A stretch of DNA of 64,000 nucleotides. It comes from JAVKBW01 sp040222995 (GTDB taxonomy: Bacteria; Pseudomonadota; Alphaproteobacteria; UBA8366; Aestuariispiraceae). The translations under genes were made by a program, and so were the position numbers. Positions 26,111 to 34,679 of the stretch are shown piece after piece (within the stretch, counting starts at the first letter, position 1; every line of letters begins with the position of its first letter). The stretch is from the NCBI GenBank assembly GCA_040222995.1, contig JAVKBW010000046.1, positions 496,001-560,000 of the forward strand. Reading direction: 5' to 3'. The notes under the pieces were generated by a model. The model made no database searches and was not told where the DNA came from. It worked only from the letters and a program-made list of their open reading frames with translations.

Positions 26111-27172
26111 ATGCCGAATGATCTTTGTATTGCTATGACCGGTGCGGGCGCGCCGCAAGCGACTGCGCTCATTCGCCACTTGAAAGAAAATGGCGAAAAG
26201 TCGGTTCGTATTGTAGCCTTGGACATGGATAAAGAGGCCGTTGGTCGTTTCTTTGCCGATTCATTCCATACGATTCCGCCCGCTGGAAAGGAAGGGTACA
26301 AAGAAGGGCTGTTTTCTGTTCTGCAGAAGGAAAAGCCGGATGCATTGTTGAATGTATCGGGCGCTGATGTGCGATTTATAGCACCCATGGCGCCGGAAAT
26401 TGAGACTTTGGGAATCAAATGCATTTGCTCTAATGCGGAAGCTGTCCGGATTGCCGACAACAAGTATGAGTTATATCAATTAGCTGAAACACTGGCAGAT
26501 GTCGAAACGCCTGAGTATCGGTCTCCAAACTCTTTGGAAGAGTTTGTGAACGCTGCACATGAGATGGGGTACCCGGAACGAGACCTTTGCTTTAAACCAC
26601 ATATAGGCAAGGGAAGCCGCGGGTTCAGAGTTTTGACCGAACGCTTTGATCGTCGAGACCTGCTTCTGAATCACAAGCCAACAGCCCGGTATATGTCGTT
26701 GGCGGAATTTGAATCCATATTTTCCGAGTCGAATGATTTCCCTGATCTTCTTTTGATGGAAATGGCTGAAGGCGAAGAGATTGATGCCATGACCATCGCC
26801 TATAAAGGTGAGGCGTTACTTACAACTTGTAAAACAAGGGAATCGCATCGCTGGGGCGTAATTGATCGTGGTGAACACGTACACAGGCCTGTCGTTGAAA
26901 AAGCGGTGGAAGCGATTGTTCGCGCCATTCCTCTAGGATTCAACAACAGCCTGCAATTCATTGACAACAAGGTCATCGAGATTAATCCACGGACCAGTAC
27001 CTTTATCTATCAGGATGATTTGAATGAACCTTGGCTGGCAGTGAAACTGGGTCTTGGATTGATTACTCCAGATGAACTGCGCGCATATCGCAAAAACATC
27101 AAAATGGGACGGCGGATGGTGCGGTACATGGATCAGGTGTTCTTTGAGCCAGGCGGTACCTGGTCTCAATGA
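26111..27172 (+). CDS. ATP-grasp domain protein
   Basis: This is a 353-residue ATP-grasp enzyme of the type related to the carbamoyl-phosphate synthase large subunit. It has an N-terminal Rossmann-like part (A-M-T-G-A-G-A-P), a lysine in F-K-P-H-I-G-K-G-S-R-G near 165-175 for ATP, an acidic L-L-M-E-M segment and I-E-I-N-P-R-T near 292-298, the last being the Mg-ATP site. Such enzymes ligate a carboxylate to an amine through an acyl phosphate. In this operon it may attach an amino acid to a sugar or join two amino acids; this is inference. It begins 6 bases after the flavodoxin-like gene and overlaps the Kelch gene by 4. Confidence 0.8.
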   Translation: MPNDLCIAMTGAGAPQATALIRHLKENGEKSVRIVALDMDKEAVGRFFADSFHTIPPAGKEGYKEGLFSVLQKEKPDALLNVSGADVRFIAPMAPEIETLGIKCICSNAEAVRIADNKYELYQLAETLADVETPEYRSPNSLEEFVNAAHEMGYPERDLCFKPHIGKGSRGFRVLTERFDRRDLLLNHKPTARYMSLAEFESIFSESNDFPDLLLMEMAEGEEIDAMTIAYKGEALLTTCKTRESHRWGVIDRGEHVHRPVVEKAVEAIVRAIPLGFNNSLQFIDNKVIEINPRTSTFIYQDDLNEPWLAVKLGLGLITPDELRAYRKNIKMGRRMVRYMDQVFFEPGGTWSQ

Positions 27173-28146
27173 CCCGGGATTTACGACCCGCCCGACCAAC
27201 GGCGCGTCGAGCAACAGGAGCCGCATTTCATAACAAGGCTTTTTGGATGTTCGGTGGCTTTGGGGCGGGTGGCACCACAGATCCGGACGACGTTGCATCT
27301 GATCTTTGGTGCCATGACCTTGTTCATTGGCGGTGTGTATCTACGAATACCGGGCACGGTGCTCGCTATGCAAGTTTGTTTTCACATGATGGTAAACTTT
27401 GGCGATTTGGTGGTTGCGGCTGGAACGGCAAATCCGTCACGTTTACCAACAAGATCTGGTGCCTGAATGAGGGACGTCGGGTTTGGGAAACTGTAGCCGA
27501 CAACGATTCAATCAGTCCGCCAGAAAGATACACTGCCGCAGCATTCGGCTACAAAGACAGCATCTATGTTTTTGGCGGAAACAGTCAGGATACAGATCGT
27601 AAGAATACCTACTACGGTGATCTATGGCGGTTGTCCGGGAACAGATGGAAAAAGATACATGATCACACGATTGGACCGGGTAAGAGATACGGGTTCGGCT
27701 GGTGTGCTTCTGCTGGAAATCTATATGTATTTGGCGGATTTGACGGAACGCGAGACTGTAATGACCTCTGGCAATTGAGTGTTTCCAGTCATTGCCCTGA
27801 CACTGTTGAATGGACCAAGTTGCCGACGAAACCTGAAGCTCGCTATTGTCCGGCTCTGGGGGTAGTGGGCAACACGCTGGTTCTGTTTGGCGGTCGATCC
27901 AAACTGAATTCTAAGCGCAATTTTTCGGACACATGGGTGTACACTCAGGATACAACAAGTTGGCGCCGACTTGCAGCATCCGCGCCGGGATATCACGCGA
28001 AATCAGCTTATGCGTCAGATGGAACGTCATTGATGCTATTTGGCGGGGAAGGCTCACACGGCCATGTCAGTGACCTGTGGCGATTTGATGGCAGGAACTG
28101 GATGTGTTTGCAGCCTGCCTGCGAAAAAGATCCGGCCTTCTGGTAA
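27169..28146 (+). CDS. Kelch-repeat beta-propeller protein
   Basis: This 325-residue protein is built of about six Kelch-type repeats of roughly 50 residues. The F-G-G turn recurs six times (W-M-F-G-G, W-R-F-G-G, Y-V-F-G-G twice, V-L-F-G-G, M-L-F-G-G), usually followed by D-L-W and a Trp. No signal peptide or membrane segment is seen, so it should fold in the cytoplasm. Kelch propellers bind proteins or sugars, and one bacterial branch (NanM) mutarotates sialic acid, though that protein is secreted. A mutarotase or scaffold role in a nonulosonate operon is worth testing but unproved. Its start overlaps the ATP-grasp stop (ATGA). Confidence 0.82.
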   Translation: MTRDLRPARPTARRATGAAFHNKAFWMFGGFGAGGTTDPDDVASDLWCHDLVHWRCVSTNTGHGARYASLFSHDGKLWRFGGCGWNGKSVTFTNKIWCLNEGRRVWETVADNDSISPPERYTAAAFGYKDSIYVFGGNSQDTDRKNTYYGDLWRLSGNRWKKIHDHTIGPGKRYGFGWCASAGNLYVFGGFDGTRDCNDLWQLSVSSHCPDTVEWTKLPTKPEARYCPALGVVGNTLVLFGGRSKLNSKRNFSDTWVYTQDTTSWRRLAASAPGYHAKSAYASDGTSLMLFGGEGSHGHVSDLWRFDGRNWMCLQPACEKDPAFW

Positions 28147-28151
28147 ACTGA

Positions 28152-29363
28152 ATGGCCCCACCTGTTGCAATACTTTTCCTGGACCTTGAAGGGGGCTGGG
28201 GCGGATCCTCCCGGTCGCTTTTTCACCTCGTTTCCTCCCTTGACCGAGAATGCTGGAATCCCGTTGTTCTGTTGCGGAAGGATGGACCAGTTGTTTCGGC
28301 CTACGAAAAACTTGGCATCACTTACAGAATAGAACCGGATCTGCCGAGTTTCAGGCCTGCAGAGCGAAAGAACCTTTTATCATTTCTATTGTACGTTCAG
28401 AAAACCTTGCGAGCCAGGAGGGTCCTGAAACGTGTTGTCTCCTTTGCAAGATCGAATGACTGTTCCGTTGTACATGTGAATCATGAAAGTTTGGCGCTAA
28501 CCGGAATTCGGCTTATTGATTTGCTTCAATTGCCTGGAATATTCCACATTCGAACCGAGCTGAAGCCTGGAGTTTTTGCTCGGTATGTTATCCGCAAGGT
28601 TCTCCGGCATGCAAAAGAGATAGTTTTTATATCCGAGCCGGTATGTGAGCACTTCCATCAGCTAGCCCGGATGCCTGTTGATGAGAAGCGGGAAACGGTT
28701 GTTTACAACATCTGTGTGCCCGCCGATAAAAATGTCAGTGCCCCAACAGTAATCAATCCGCACTGCGCCTTGCGCGTCATATCTCTCTCGAACTTTTCTC
28801 CAAATAGGGGAATAGATAGAATTCTTGATGTTGCCTCGGTGTTGAAGCGGCGCGGTGTCGACGATATTGAATTCTATCTGTTTGGGCAGCCCGCTCATCG
28901 GAAATTGCTTGGGGGTGGGGTCAAACCATATCACTCCTCATTAGTTGATAGGGTGAATGATGGCGGTTTGGAAAAGATCGTTCACTTCCCGGGGCATTTA
29001 TCAAAGCCGGATGGCGCATTAAACGCCGCAGATGTTTTGATAAAATTAACTAGGGAATCTAATCCGTGGGGGCGTGATATTATGGAAGGTATGGCTGCAG
29101 GGTTGGCGATTGTAACCCTTGGTCAATACAAGAAATTTGTTGAGCCTGGGGTGAATGGATATCTTGAGCCGGAATACGATCCGGAAAGCATCGCTGATTT
29201 TCTTTTGACTTTAAGGGACAACCCGAAACAACTTCGTCAAATCTCTGAATTGAACACTGCAAAAGCTAGAAAGTTGTTTGGGGCTGAAGAGATTTCGGAA
29301 ACGTACAGTCAGGTTCTTGCGCGCGCGCATGGCTTAACGGAACCGGAATCTCCAAGCCGATGA
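28152..29363 (+). CDS. Glycosyltransferase family 4 protein
   Basis: This is a 403-residue GT-B enzyme. The N-terminal donor-side glycine loop G-G-W-G-G-S-S-R-S-L is at about 13-22, and the C-terminal half carries the S-N-P-W-G-R-D-I-M-E-G-M-A-A-G-L region typical of GT4 active sites, with G-V-N-G-Y-L following. It is predicted to add a sugar on the cytoplasmic face of the membrane during repeat-unit assembly. Donor and linkage are unknown. The DNA of this gene is visibly richer in A+T than the flanking operon, which suggests separate acquisition. It follows the Kelch gene by 5 bases. Confidence 0.85.
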   Translation: MAPPVAILFLDLEGGWGGSSRSLFHLVSSLDRECWNPVVLLRKDGPVVSAYEKLGITYRIEPDLPSFRPAERKNLLSFLLYVQKTLRARRVLKRVVSFARSNDCSVVHVNHESLALTGIRLIDLLQLPGIFHIRTELKPGVFARYVIRKVLRHAKEIVFISEPVCEHFHQLARMPVDEKRETVVYNICVPADKNVSAPTVINPHCALRVISLSNFSPNRGIDRILDVASVLKRRGVDDIEFYLFGQPAHRKLLGGGVKPYHSSLVDRVNDGGLEKIVHFPGHLSKPDGALNAADVLIKLTRESNPWGRDIMEGMAAGLAIVTLGQYKKFVEPGVNGYLEPEYDPESIADFLLTLRDNPKQLRQISELNTAKARKLFGAEEISETYSQVLARAHGLTEPESPSR

Positions 29364-29387
29364 AATTCAGAACGCGTCAACAGTACC

Positions 29388-30491
29388 ATGGGTGACTATG
29401 ATATCCAGCGGGTTACTGTTGATGCCGTTATGCCGTCGTTCTCGGTCGGAGGATCAGAACGGGTTATGCTTTCGCTGCTGTCGGGGCTTGATAAGTGCAA
29501 GTTCGATATTCGGCTATTGGTGTTAAACCCGACTGGTCCGATGCAGCAGGCTGCGGTCGGAATTGAGAATGTTCAGTTAGTCGGAAGTCCGAGGCTGAGT
29601 TCTGCCTTGCCGAAGCTGATGAAATTAGTTTCATCTCGTAAACCTGATATTCTGTTCGGTAGTCAGGCGCACGTAAATCTTGCCCTTTCTGTACTAAGTT
29701 GGTTTGTTCCGAAGTCCAGTCTGGTACTTCGCGAAGCGAACATGCCAAGCCTGTGTCTTCGTGAAGGGCACTGGCCGTTCTGGTACAAATGGGCATACAG
29801 GCTTTTGCTGCCCCGGGCGGACCATGTAATCGCCACGTCCGGCATCATGGCGTCGGAATTTATCAACGACTTTGCGGTGCCCGAGAGCCGTGTGACGATT
29901 TTGCCGAATCCGGTCGATGTCGACACCATTCGCGAAAAAGCGATCCCGGCAGATCGCCGCGATGGTGCCGGTCGCCGTTTCATTGCGGTCGGGCGGCTGG
30001 AACGACAGAAGGGCTTCGACAGGCTGATTGACTGGATGGCGACGACAGACAGTAACGATCATTTGACGATTGTTGGCGAAGGGTCGCAGCGCCCGCTTCT
30101 CGAGCGGAAACTTTCGCAATGTGACTACCGCGATCGCATCAGCCTTGCCGGCATGAAGCAGAATCCCTGGTCCTGCGTCGCCGGCGCCGATGCGTTTTTG
30201 ATGTCGTCCCGATGGGAAGGTCTGCCCAATGCTGTTCTCGAAGCGCTTGCCGTCGGTACCCCGGTCATTGTGACACGGGAAAGCGGCGGCATTCACGACA
30301 TTGCAGACGCCGCCCCGGTCGGTGCTGTGACAATTGCAGATACGGAAGCGGACTTTGTTGCGGCGATGAAAAACGTAAAACCGTGCACCGTGCCGGAACT
30401 TCGCCCGACGCTTCTGCCTGAAATCTACTATGGAAAGAACGTTTCAGCTGCATTTGAAATGCTGTTGCTGAAGTTGAGAAAATCAGGGTGA
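29388..30491 (+). CDS. Glycosyltransferase family 4 protein
   Basis: This GT-B retaining glycosyltransferase has 367 residues. It has G-G-S-E-R-V near 19-24, the nucleotide-binding V-G-R-L-E-R-Q-K-G at about 203-211 and the E-x7-E motif in E-G-L-P-N-A-V-L-E near 273-281. It resembles WfgS/TuaC-like and N,N'-diacetyl-sugar transferases of O-antigen loci. It should transfer a hexose or amino sugar to a lipid-linked acceptor. G+C returns to the operon's usual high level within this gene. The stop overlaps the next GTG start. Confidence 0.88.
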   Translation: MGDYDIQRVTVDAVMPSFSVGGSERVMLSLLSGLDKCKFDIRLLVLNPTGPMQQAAVGIENVQLVGSPRLSSALPKLMKLVSSRKPDILFGSQAHVNLALSVLSWFVPKSSLVLREANMPSLCLREGHWPFWYKWAYRLLLPRADHVIATSGIMASEFINDFAVPESRVTILPNPVDVDTIREKAIPADRRDGAGRRFIAVGRLERQKGFDRLIDWMATTDSNDHLTIVGEGSQRPLLERKLSQCDYRDRISLAGMKQNPWSCVAGADAFLMSSRWEGLPNAVLEALAVGTPVIVTRESGGIHDIADAAPVGAVTIADTEADFVAAMKNVKPCTVPELRPTLLPEIYYGKNVSAAFEMLLLKLRKSG

Positions 30492-31852
30492 CGCTAACAC
30501 GCTCGATTGTGTCAGGCAGAAACATCGCCCTTGTTTTCACCGTGGCGGTGGCTGTCCGCATCGTATGTATGCTGGTCACTCATTCTATACTTGGTGTACC
30601 TGCCTTTCTCGCCGAGGATTCCGCAGCCTATTTGCGGATGGCGACAGAGCTGAGACACGGCGTCAGTCTGTTGGGTTTCGACGGCTCCGCCGATTACGAT
30701 GCATCGGTAATGCCGTTGACCGTGTTCCTGATGGCTGCCACCGGCAGCGATGCAGCCGGTGCAATGGGTTACATACTGCTTCAGTCGCTTGTCGATGCCG
30801 GATCCTGCGTTCTGATCGGCCTTCTGGTGTCCGCATTCCTCCCGAACAGATTCTTGATGGGCGGCATGCTGGCCGCTTTCAATCCGACACAGATTGTTGT
30901 TGCCGGTCTGGTGCTGACCGACAGTATCTTCTTTTTCTTTTCGATGGCGGCGCTGTTGCTGCTCGTGTCGTCGGCCCGCGAAACGGCACGGCCGGGCACT
31001 ATCGCGAAAGGGTTTGTTCTTGGCGGTGCCCTCGGTCTGGCCTGTCTGAGCCGTTCCGCAATCGTGCCGTGGCTGCCGATTGCGGTAATCCTGTTTTTCA
31101 TATTAGAAACCCGCAAAACCACCGTCATCCGGGGCGCGGCTTCGGCTCTGGCCGTTATTCTGGTGGTTCTTCTTGCCCTGGCGCCTGTGCTTCACCGCAA
31201 TTACCAGAGATATGGTGAATTCGTCATTACGGCGCAGGCCGGCGCACACCTGCTATACTGGATAACGCCGTTGGTTGCCGATTTTAGCGGGGCCGGCGAA
31301 TTCGCAGCGGTGCAGGACACCGCCCGCGAACGGCTTGAGCAACGGCTGGCTGGCGCAGGCAAACCGGTCGCCGCACTCGAAAATGACAGGGTCATGACGT
31401 CTGTCGCCGTTGACATGCTGAAGGAATACGGCCCCGGCCGGATCGGCATCGCCTGGTTATCCGGTGCCGCCCTCAATCTCGGCCTTCCTGCCATCACCAT
31501 ATCGCCCGCGTTCCGTGCCCTGCCACATTCCAGTTTCTATGAAACACCGGGTGACAATATTGCCGATAAAATCCTGACCTTTGTTCTTGCAGACCAGAAC
31601 AGATCCTATGTCGCGGCAATTCTGGTCGCAGGCCTTCTGACTCTGCTTTGGGTCATCGCCATACCAATAGGACTATGGAACCTGCGAAAGGAGAACATCT
31701 TCGCTGTTCTCGTCGTGCTCACCTGGTTCGGCTTTACACTGGCGATCAACGGTCCTGTGGCGTCACCAAAATACCGGTTGCCGCTTGAAGGGGGCTGGAT
31801 ACTTTTCGTGGTCGCCGCTCTACCGCGCCGACGTATCGGAAAATGGGCATAG
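30488..31852 (+). CDS. Polytopic membrane protein, GT-C (family 39-like) glycosyltransferase
   Basis: This 454-residue integral membrane protein has about ten hydrophobic helices. After the first helix an acidic loop (A-E-D-S-A-A-Y near 42-48) matches the catalytic Asp/Glu of GT-C enzymes such as ArnT and protein O-mannosyltransferases, which use polyprenyl-phosphate sugars on the periplasmic side. It may add a lipid-carried sugar after flipping, or glycosylate a protein. It starts at a GTG overlapping the previous stop and lies 10 bases before asnB. Confidence 0.78.
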   Translation: MTLTRSIVSGRNIALVFTVAVAVRIVCMLVTHSILGVPAFLAEDSAAYLRMATELRHGVSLLGFDGSADYDASVMPLTVFLMAATGSDAAGAMGYILLQSLVDAGSCVLIGLLVSAFLPNRFLMGGMLAAFNPTQIVVAGLVLTDSIFFFFSMAALLLLVSSARETARPGTIAKGFVLGGALGLACLSRSAIVPWLPIAVILFFILETRKTTVIRGAASALAVILVVLLALAPVLHRNYQRYGEFVITAQAGAHLLYWITPLVADFSGAGEFAAVQDTARERLEQRLAGAGKPVAALENDRVMTSVAVDMLKEYGPGRIGIAWLSGAALNLGLPAITISPAFRALPHSSFYETPGDNIADKILTFVLADQNRSYVAAILVAGLLTLLWVIAIPIGLWNLRKENIFAVLVVLTWFGFTLAINGPVASPKYRLPLEGGWILFVVAALPRRRIGKWA

Positions 31853-31862
31853 GGTAAACCGT

Positions 31863-33665
31863 ATGTGCGGCCTGGCCTTTTTTACCGATCCCGGTCGGAC
31901 CTTTGACAGCGACAAGCTGTCAACGGTCGATGCGGCCCTGTATCATCGCGGTCCGGATTCCGGCGGCGTTGTCAGCGAGCCGGGCTTCTCGATTGTATTC
32001 CGCAGGCTGGCTATCATGGATCCCCGGCCGGGCTCCGACCAGCCGATGAGCACGGAAGACGGACGGATTACGCTCGCCTTCAACGGCGAGATCTATAACT
32101 TTCAGGAATTGAGGGAAGAACTGCTCGCCAAAGGCGAAGTGTTCCGCACCACCGGCGATACGGAAGTCGTGCTGAACGGATACCGTCAATGGGGCGATGC
32201 CGTTTTCGACCGCCTCGAGGGTATGTTTGCAATCTGTCTCGTCGACCGACACAAAGGTCGGCTGGTTGCGGTGCGTGATCCGCTCGGTATCAAGCCGCTC
32301 TATGTTGCACGGAACGGTACGTTTTGCGGAGCCGCCAATGAAGTTCGCGCCCTGGCGCCGTTTTTCGATCTCGCGGTCGATACCGATGCCCTGCCCGAGC
32401 TTTTGACATTCGGCTGGGCCGCCGGACGTATTTCCAATTATCGCGGCATAGAGCGGGTGCCTGGCGGCACGGCAATCGAAATCGACCTGCAGACGGGGGC
32501 ATACCGGGAGCGGCGGTTCTGCGATCCGCTGGATACGTTGACGCCTGACGCGTCGGCGACGCCGGAAGAAGCGCAGGAGGGCGTTGTCAGTTCCATCAAG
32601 GCGCATCTGATGAGCGACGTCGGATACAGCTTGCAGCTTTCCGGGGGCATCGATTCCAGTCTCGTGGCGGCAATTGCGGCGGAAAATGCGGGAACCAAAC
32701 TGGATTCCTATGCCGTGCAGGTCAGCAAGTCTGCATTCGATGAGGGCGAATACCGTGTGCCCGTAGTAAAGCGATATGGTCTAAACCATTTGGAATCGGA
32801 ATTCGATGGCGCCATCTTTGCTGATACGCTGCCGAAAGCCGTGCAGGCCATGGAAGGGCCGGTTCCACATGGCGGCTGTGTCGCACTGTATCATTTGTGC
32901 AAACAGATTGGTGGAACCCACAAGGTTGTTCTGACTGGTGAAGGTGCTGATGAAATGTTCGGCGGCTATCATCGATATGAAATCTGGCGCAAACTTTGGG
33001 CGCAGGAACGGGTGGACAGACTCTGGCCGTCAGCTTTCCCCGTGCCGGATGTCTGGCCGCTGAAAGGTGTTCATCGTCTGCGCAACCTCGACTATGCGGT
33101 TTATGCAAGCCTGTACGAAAACGTGCGGGCGATGGCGCGGGTTTTCCCGGATGTCGGTTTATATGCGCCAGGCGCTCGAAATGCCGCCTCCGCCCGGTTC
33201 AACGATTTTCGTGACCGGATGTTCGCTGTCGATCAGACGGCCTATCTGGAATCCCTGCTGGTTCGCCAGGACAAGATGAGCATGGCGCATTCGGTTGAGG
33301 CGCGCGTTCCCTTCGTTCACATGCCGCTATTGCGAAAAGCAAATGCTCTGCCGCGAGAAATTCGTGTGCCGGGCGGCGAAACAAAGCCCGTGCTGAAGCG
33401 GCTGGCCGAACGGTTTCTGCCGAACGATCTGGTGAACAGGCGAAAGGTCGGTCTGCTTCTTCCCTACAACGAATGGGCACGGGATGAAAACGGTCTCGGC
33501 CGATATCTCGAATGGATAACAGAGCCGCAGGGGCGGTTGAGAACGTTTGCCGATGGCAAGGCGCTGGACAGCGCAGTCGAAAGGTTCAGAGGCGGCAATG
33601 GGTCAAACATTCCGCGTATACTGTCCCTGATAAACATGGAAGTGTGGTTGCGTTCAGTACACTGA
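31863..33665 (+). CDS. asnB: Glutamine-hydrolysing asparagine synthase family amidotransferase
   Basis: This full-length class II amidotransferase has 600 residues. The catalytic Cys2 follows the start Met (M-C-G-L-A), R-H/Y-H-R-G-P-D-S lies near 30 and F-N-G-E-I-Y-N near 76. The synthetase domain has the ATP loop L-S-G-G-I-D-S-S near 262-269. The ATG at 31863 is fixed by Cys2. Relatives in O-antigen loci (WbpS/WbmI type) amidate the carboxyl of uronic acids, and the locus makes a diacetamido-uronate, so uronamide formation is a sound inference; plain asparagine synthesis is the alternative. A second, Cys-less paralogue lies at 18259-19938. Confidence 0.88.
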   Translation: MCGLAFFTDPGRTFDSDKLSTVDAALYHRGPDSGGVVSEPGFSIVFRRLAIMDPRPGSDQPMSTEDGRITLAFNGEIYNFQELREELLAKGEVFRTTGDTEVVLNGYRQWGDAVFDRLEGMFAICLVDRHKGRLVAVRDPLGIKPLYVARNGTFCGAANEVRALAPFFDLAVDTDALPELLTFGWAAGRISNYRGIERVPGGTAIEIDLQTGAYRERRFCDPLDTLTPDASATPEEAQEGVVSSIKAHLMSDVGYSLQLSGGIDSSLVAAIAAENAGTKLDSYAVQVSKSAFDEGEYRVPVVKRYGLNHLESEFDGAIFADTLPKAVQAMEGPVPHGGCVALYHLCKQIGGTHKVVLTGEGADEMFGGYHRYEIWRKLWAQERVDRLWPSAFPVPDVWPLKGVHRLRNLDYAVYASLYENVRAMARVFPDVGLYAPGARNAASARFNDFRDRMFAVDQTAYLESLLVRQDKMSMAHSVEARVPFVHMPLLRKANALPREIRVPGGETKPVLKRLAERFLPNDLVNRRKVGLLLPYNEWARDENGLGRYLEWITEPQGRLRTFADGKALDSAVERFRGGNGSNIPRILSLINMEVWLRSVH

Positions 33666-33714
33666 CGCATGCGGTTTCGTGATCGTTGCCATGCCGACAA
33701 GCGAAGGAGGCTGA

Positions 33715-33744
33715 ATGGTTCATCAGCCGACAAACAATTTGTGA
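33715..33744 (+). other. Nine-codon mini-ORF with strong ribosome site
   Basis: In the 90-base gap before the methyltransferase, an AAGGAGG at 33704-33710 precedes ATG 33715 and a nine-codon reading frame (M-V-H-Q-P-T-N-N-L) that stops 11 bases before the next gene. It may be a leader cistron that couples translation, or chance. Confidence 0.25.
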
Positions 33745-33755
33745 GAGTTTAGAAA

Positions 33756-34637
33756 ATGGGCGACTGGGCGGATTGCATAAAGGCTTTCAGGGTTCTGAGA
33801 ACCAAGGTGGAATCGACCGAAGAGCGCGACGAAGCATGGCGAACGTTCAAGAAGACCGCAGAAGACCTGAAGGATAGCCCCCCGGATCAAGTTGGCCCGT
33901 TGCTGGATTTTCTGGCCAGGGAGTTTCCCGACCGCGAGAGGAAAGATATCGCCATTCTTGATCATGGTTGCGGTGGCGGCTTCGCTACCATGTTTTTGGC
34001 TGCTCGTGGCTACACGAATGTTCGTGGCGTCGATGTCATCGACAAGGGATGTACACTCTGGAACGGATTGTTATCCGATACGCTAGGGCAGGGCGACAGG
34101 AACTTCACGGTATATGACGGCGCTCACCTGCCGTTCGAGGATAATTCTGTAGACCTTGTTTTCAGCCAGCAGGTTATCGAACATGTCAGCCCGTCTGTGT
34201 TCGAGACGTTCTACAGTGAAGAAGCCCGGGTACTCCGTCCGGGTGGTTTCGCCATTCACAATGTCCCCCACAGGCTGGTTCCGTACGAATCGCACACCGG
34301 AACATGGCTGTTTCACATGTTGATGCCGTACAAAGCGTGGGTCTGGTCGATAAAGCAGCTCGGGGTAATTACCCCTAGAGAGGAATATCATCTCTACTTG
34401 CGCTGGCCCTGGATACATCGACGGATGGCGCGGAAGTATTTCGGCAATGTGCGTGATGTCACGCATCTCAGGCTCATGAATCTCGCGAGGTTCGAGGACT
34501 ATGACGGCCCCAGAACATTGCGCGTGGCAATCGCAAGAATTTGCCGCATACCGGTCCTGGGCTCTCTGTTTGCGAAAACCCTGTCGAACTTCGTGATGAT
34601 CGACACGGTTTCGCAAATGAGAAAGGCAAACGGCTGA
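33756..34637 (+). CDS. Class I SAM-dependent methyltransferase
   Basis: This methyltransferase of 293 residues has motif I I-L-D-H-G-C-G-G-G-F-A at about 66-76, D-L-V-F-S-Q-Q-V-I-E-H near 131-141 and L-R-P-G-G-F near 157-162. That is the layout of UbiE/COQ5-like and lipid- or sugar-linked methyltransferases, with a hydrophobic C-terminal half (W-L-F-H-M-L-M-P-Y) that may sit on the membrane. It is the last gene of the glycan operon; the next gene is convergent. The ribosome site just before ATG 33756 is poor, in contrast to the mini-ORF upstream. Confidence 0.82.
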   Translation: MGDWADCIKAFRVLRTKVESTEERDEAWRTFKKTAEDLKDSPPDQVGPLLDFLAREFPDRERKDIAILDHGCGGGFATMFLAARGYTNVRGVDVIDKGCTLWNGLLSDTLGQGDRNFTVYDGAHLPFEDNSVDLVFSQQVIEHVSPSVFETFYSEEARVLRPGGFAIHNVPHRLVPYESHTGTWLFHMLMPYKAWVWSIKQLGVITPREEYHLYLRWPWIHRRMARKYFGNVRDVTHLRLMNLARFEDYDGPRTLRVAIARICRIPVLGSLFAKTLSNFVMIDTVSQMRKANG

Positions 34638-34674
34638 ACGCCTGGTTTCAGGCGCCCCAGACACCGCAGCCGTT
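34629..34674. terminator. Nested inverted repeat between convergent genes
   Basis: An outer pair A-A-C-G-G-C-T-G / C-A-G-C-C-G-T-T (34629-34636 with 34667-34674) encloses a perfect hairpin CGCCTG-GTTT-CAGGCG at 34639-34654. No T-run follows on either strand, so it is at best a weak or factor-assisted terminator for both the glycan operon and the convergent decarboxylase gene. The inner CCTGGTTTCAGG recurs at 49968-49979. Confidence 0.35.
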
Positions 34675-34679
34675 CAAAC

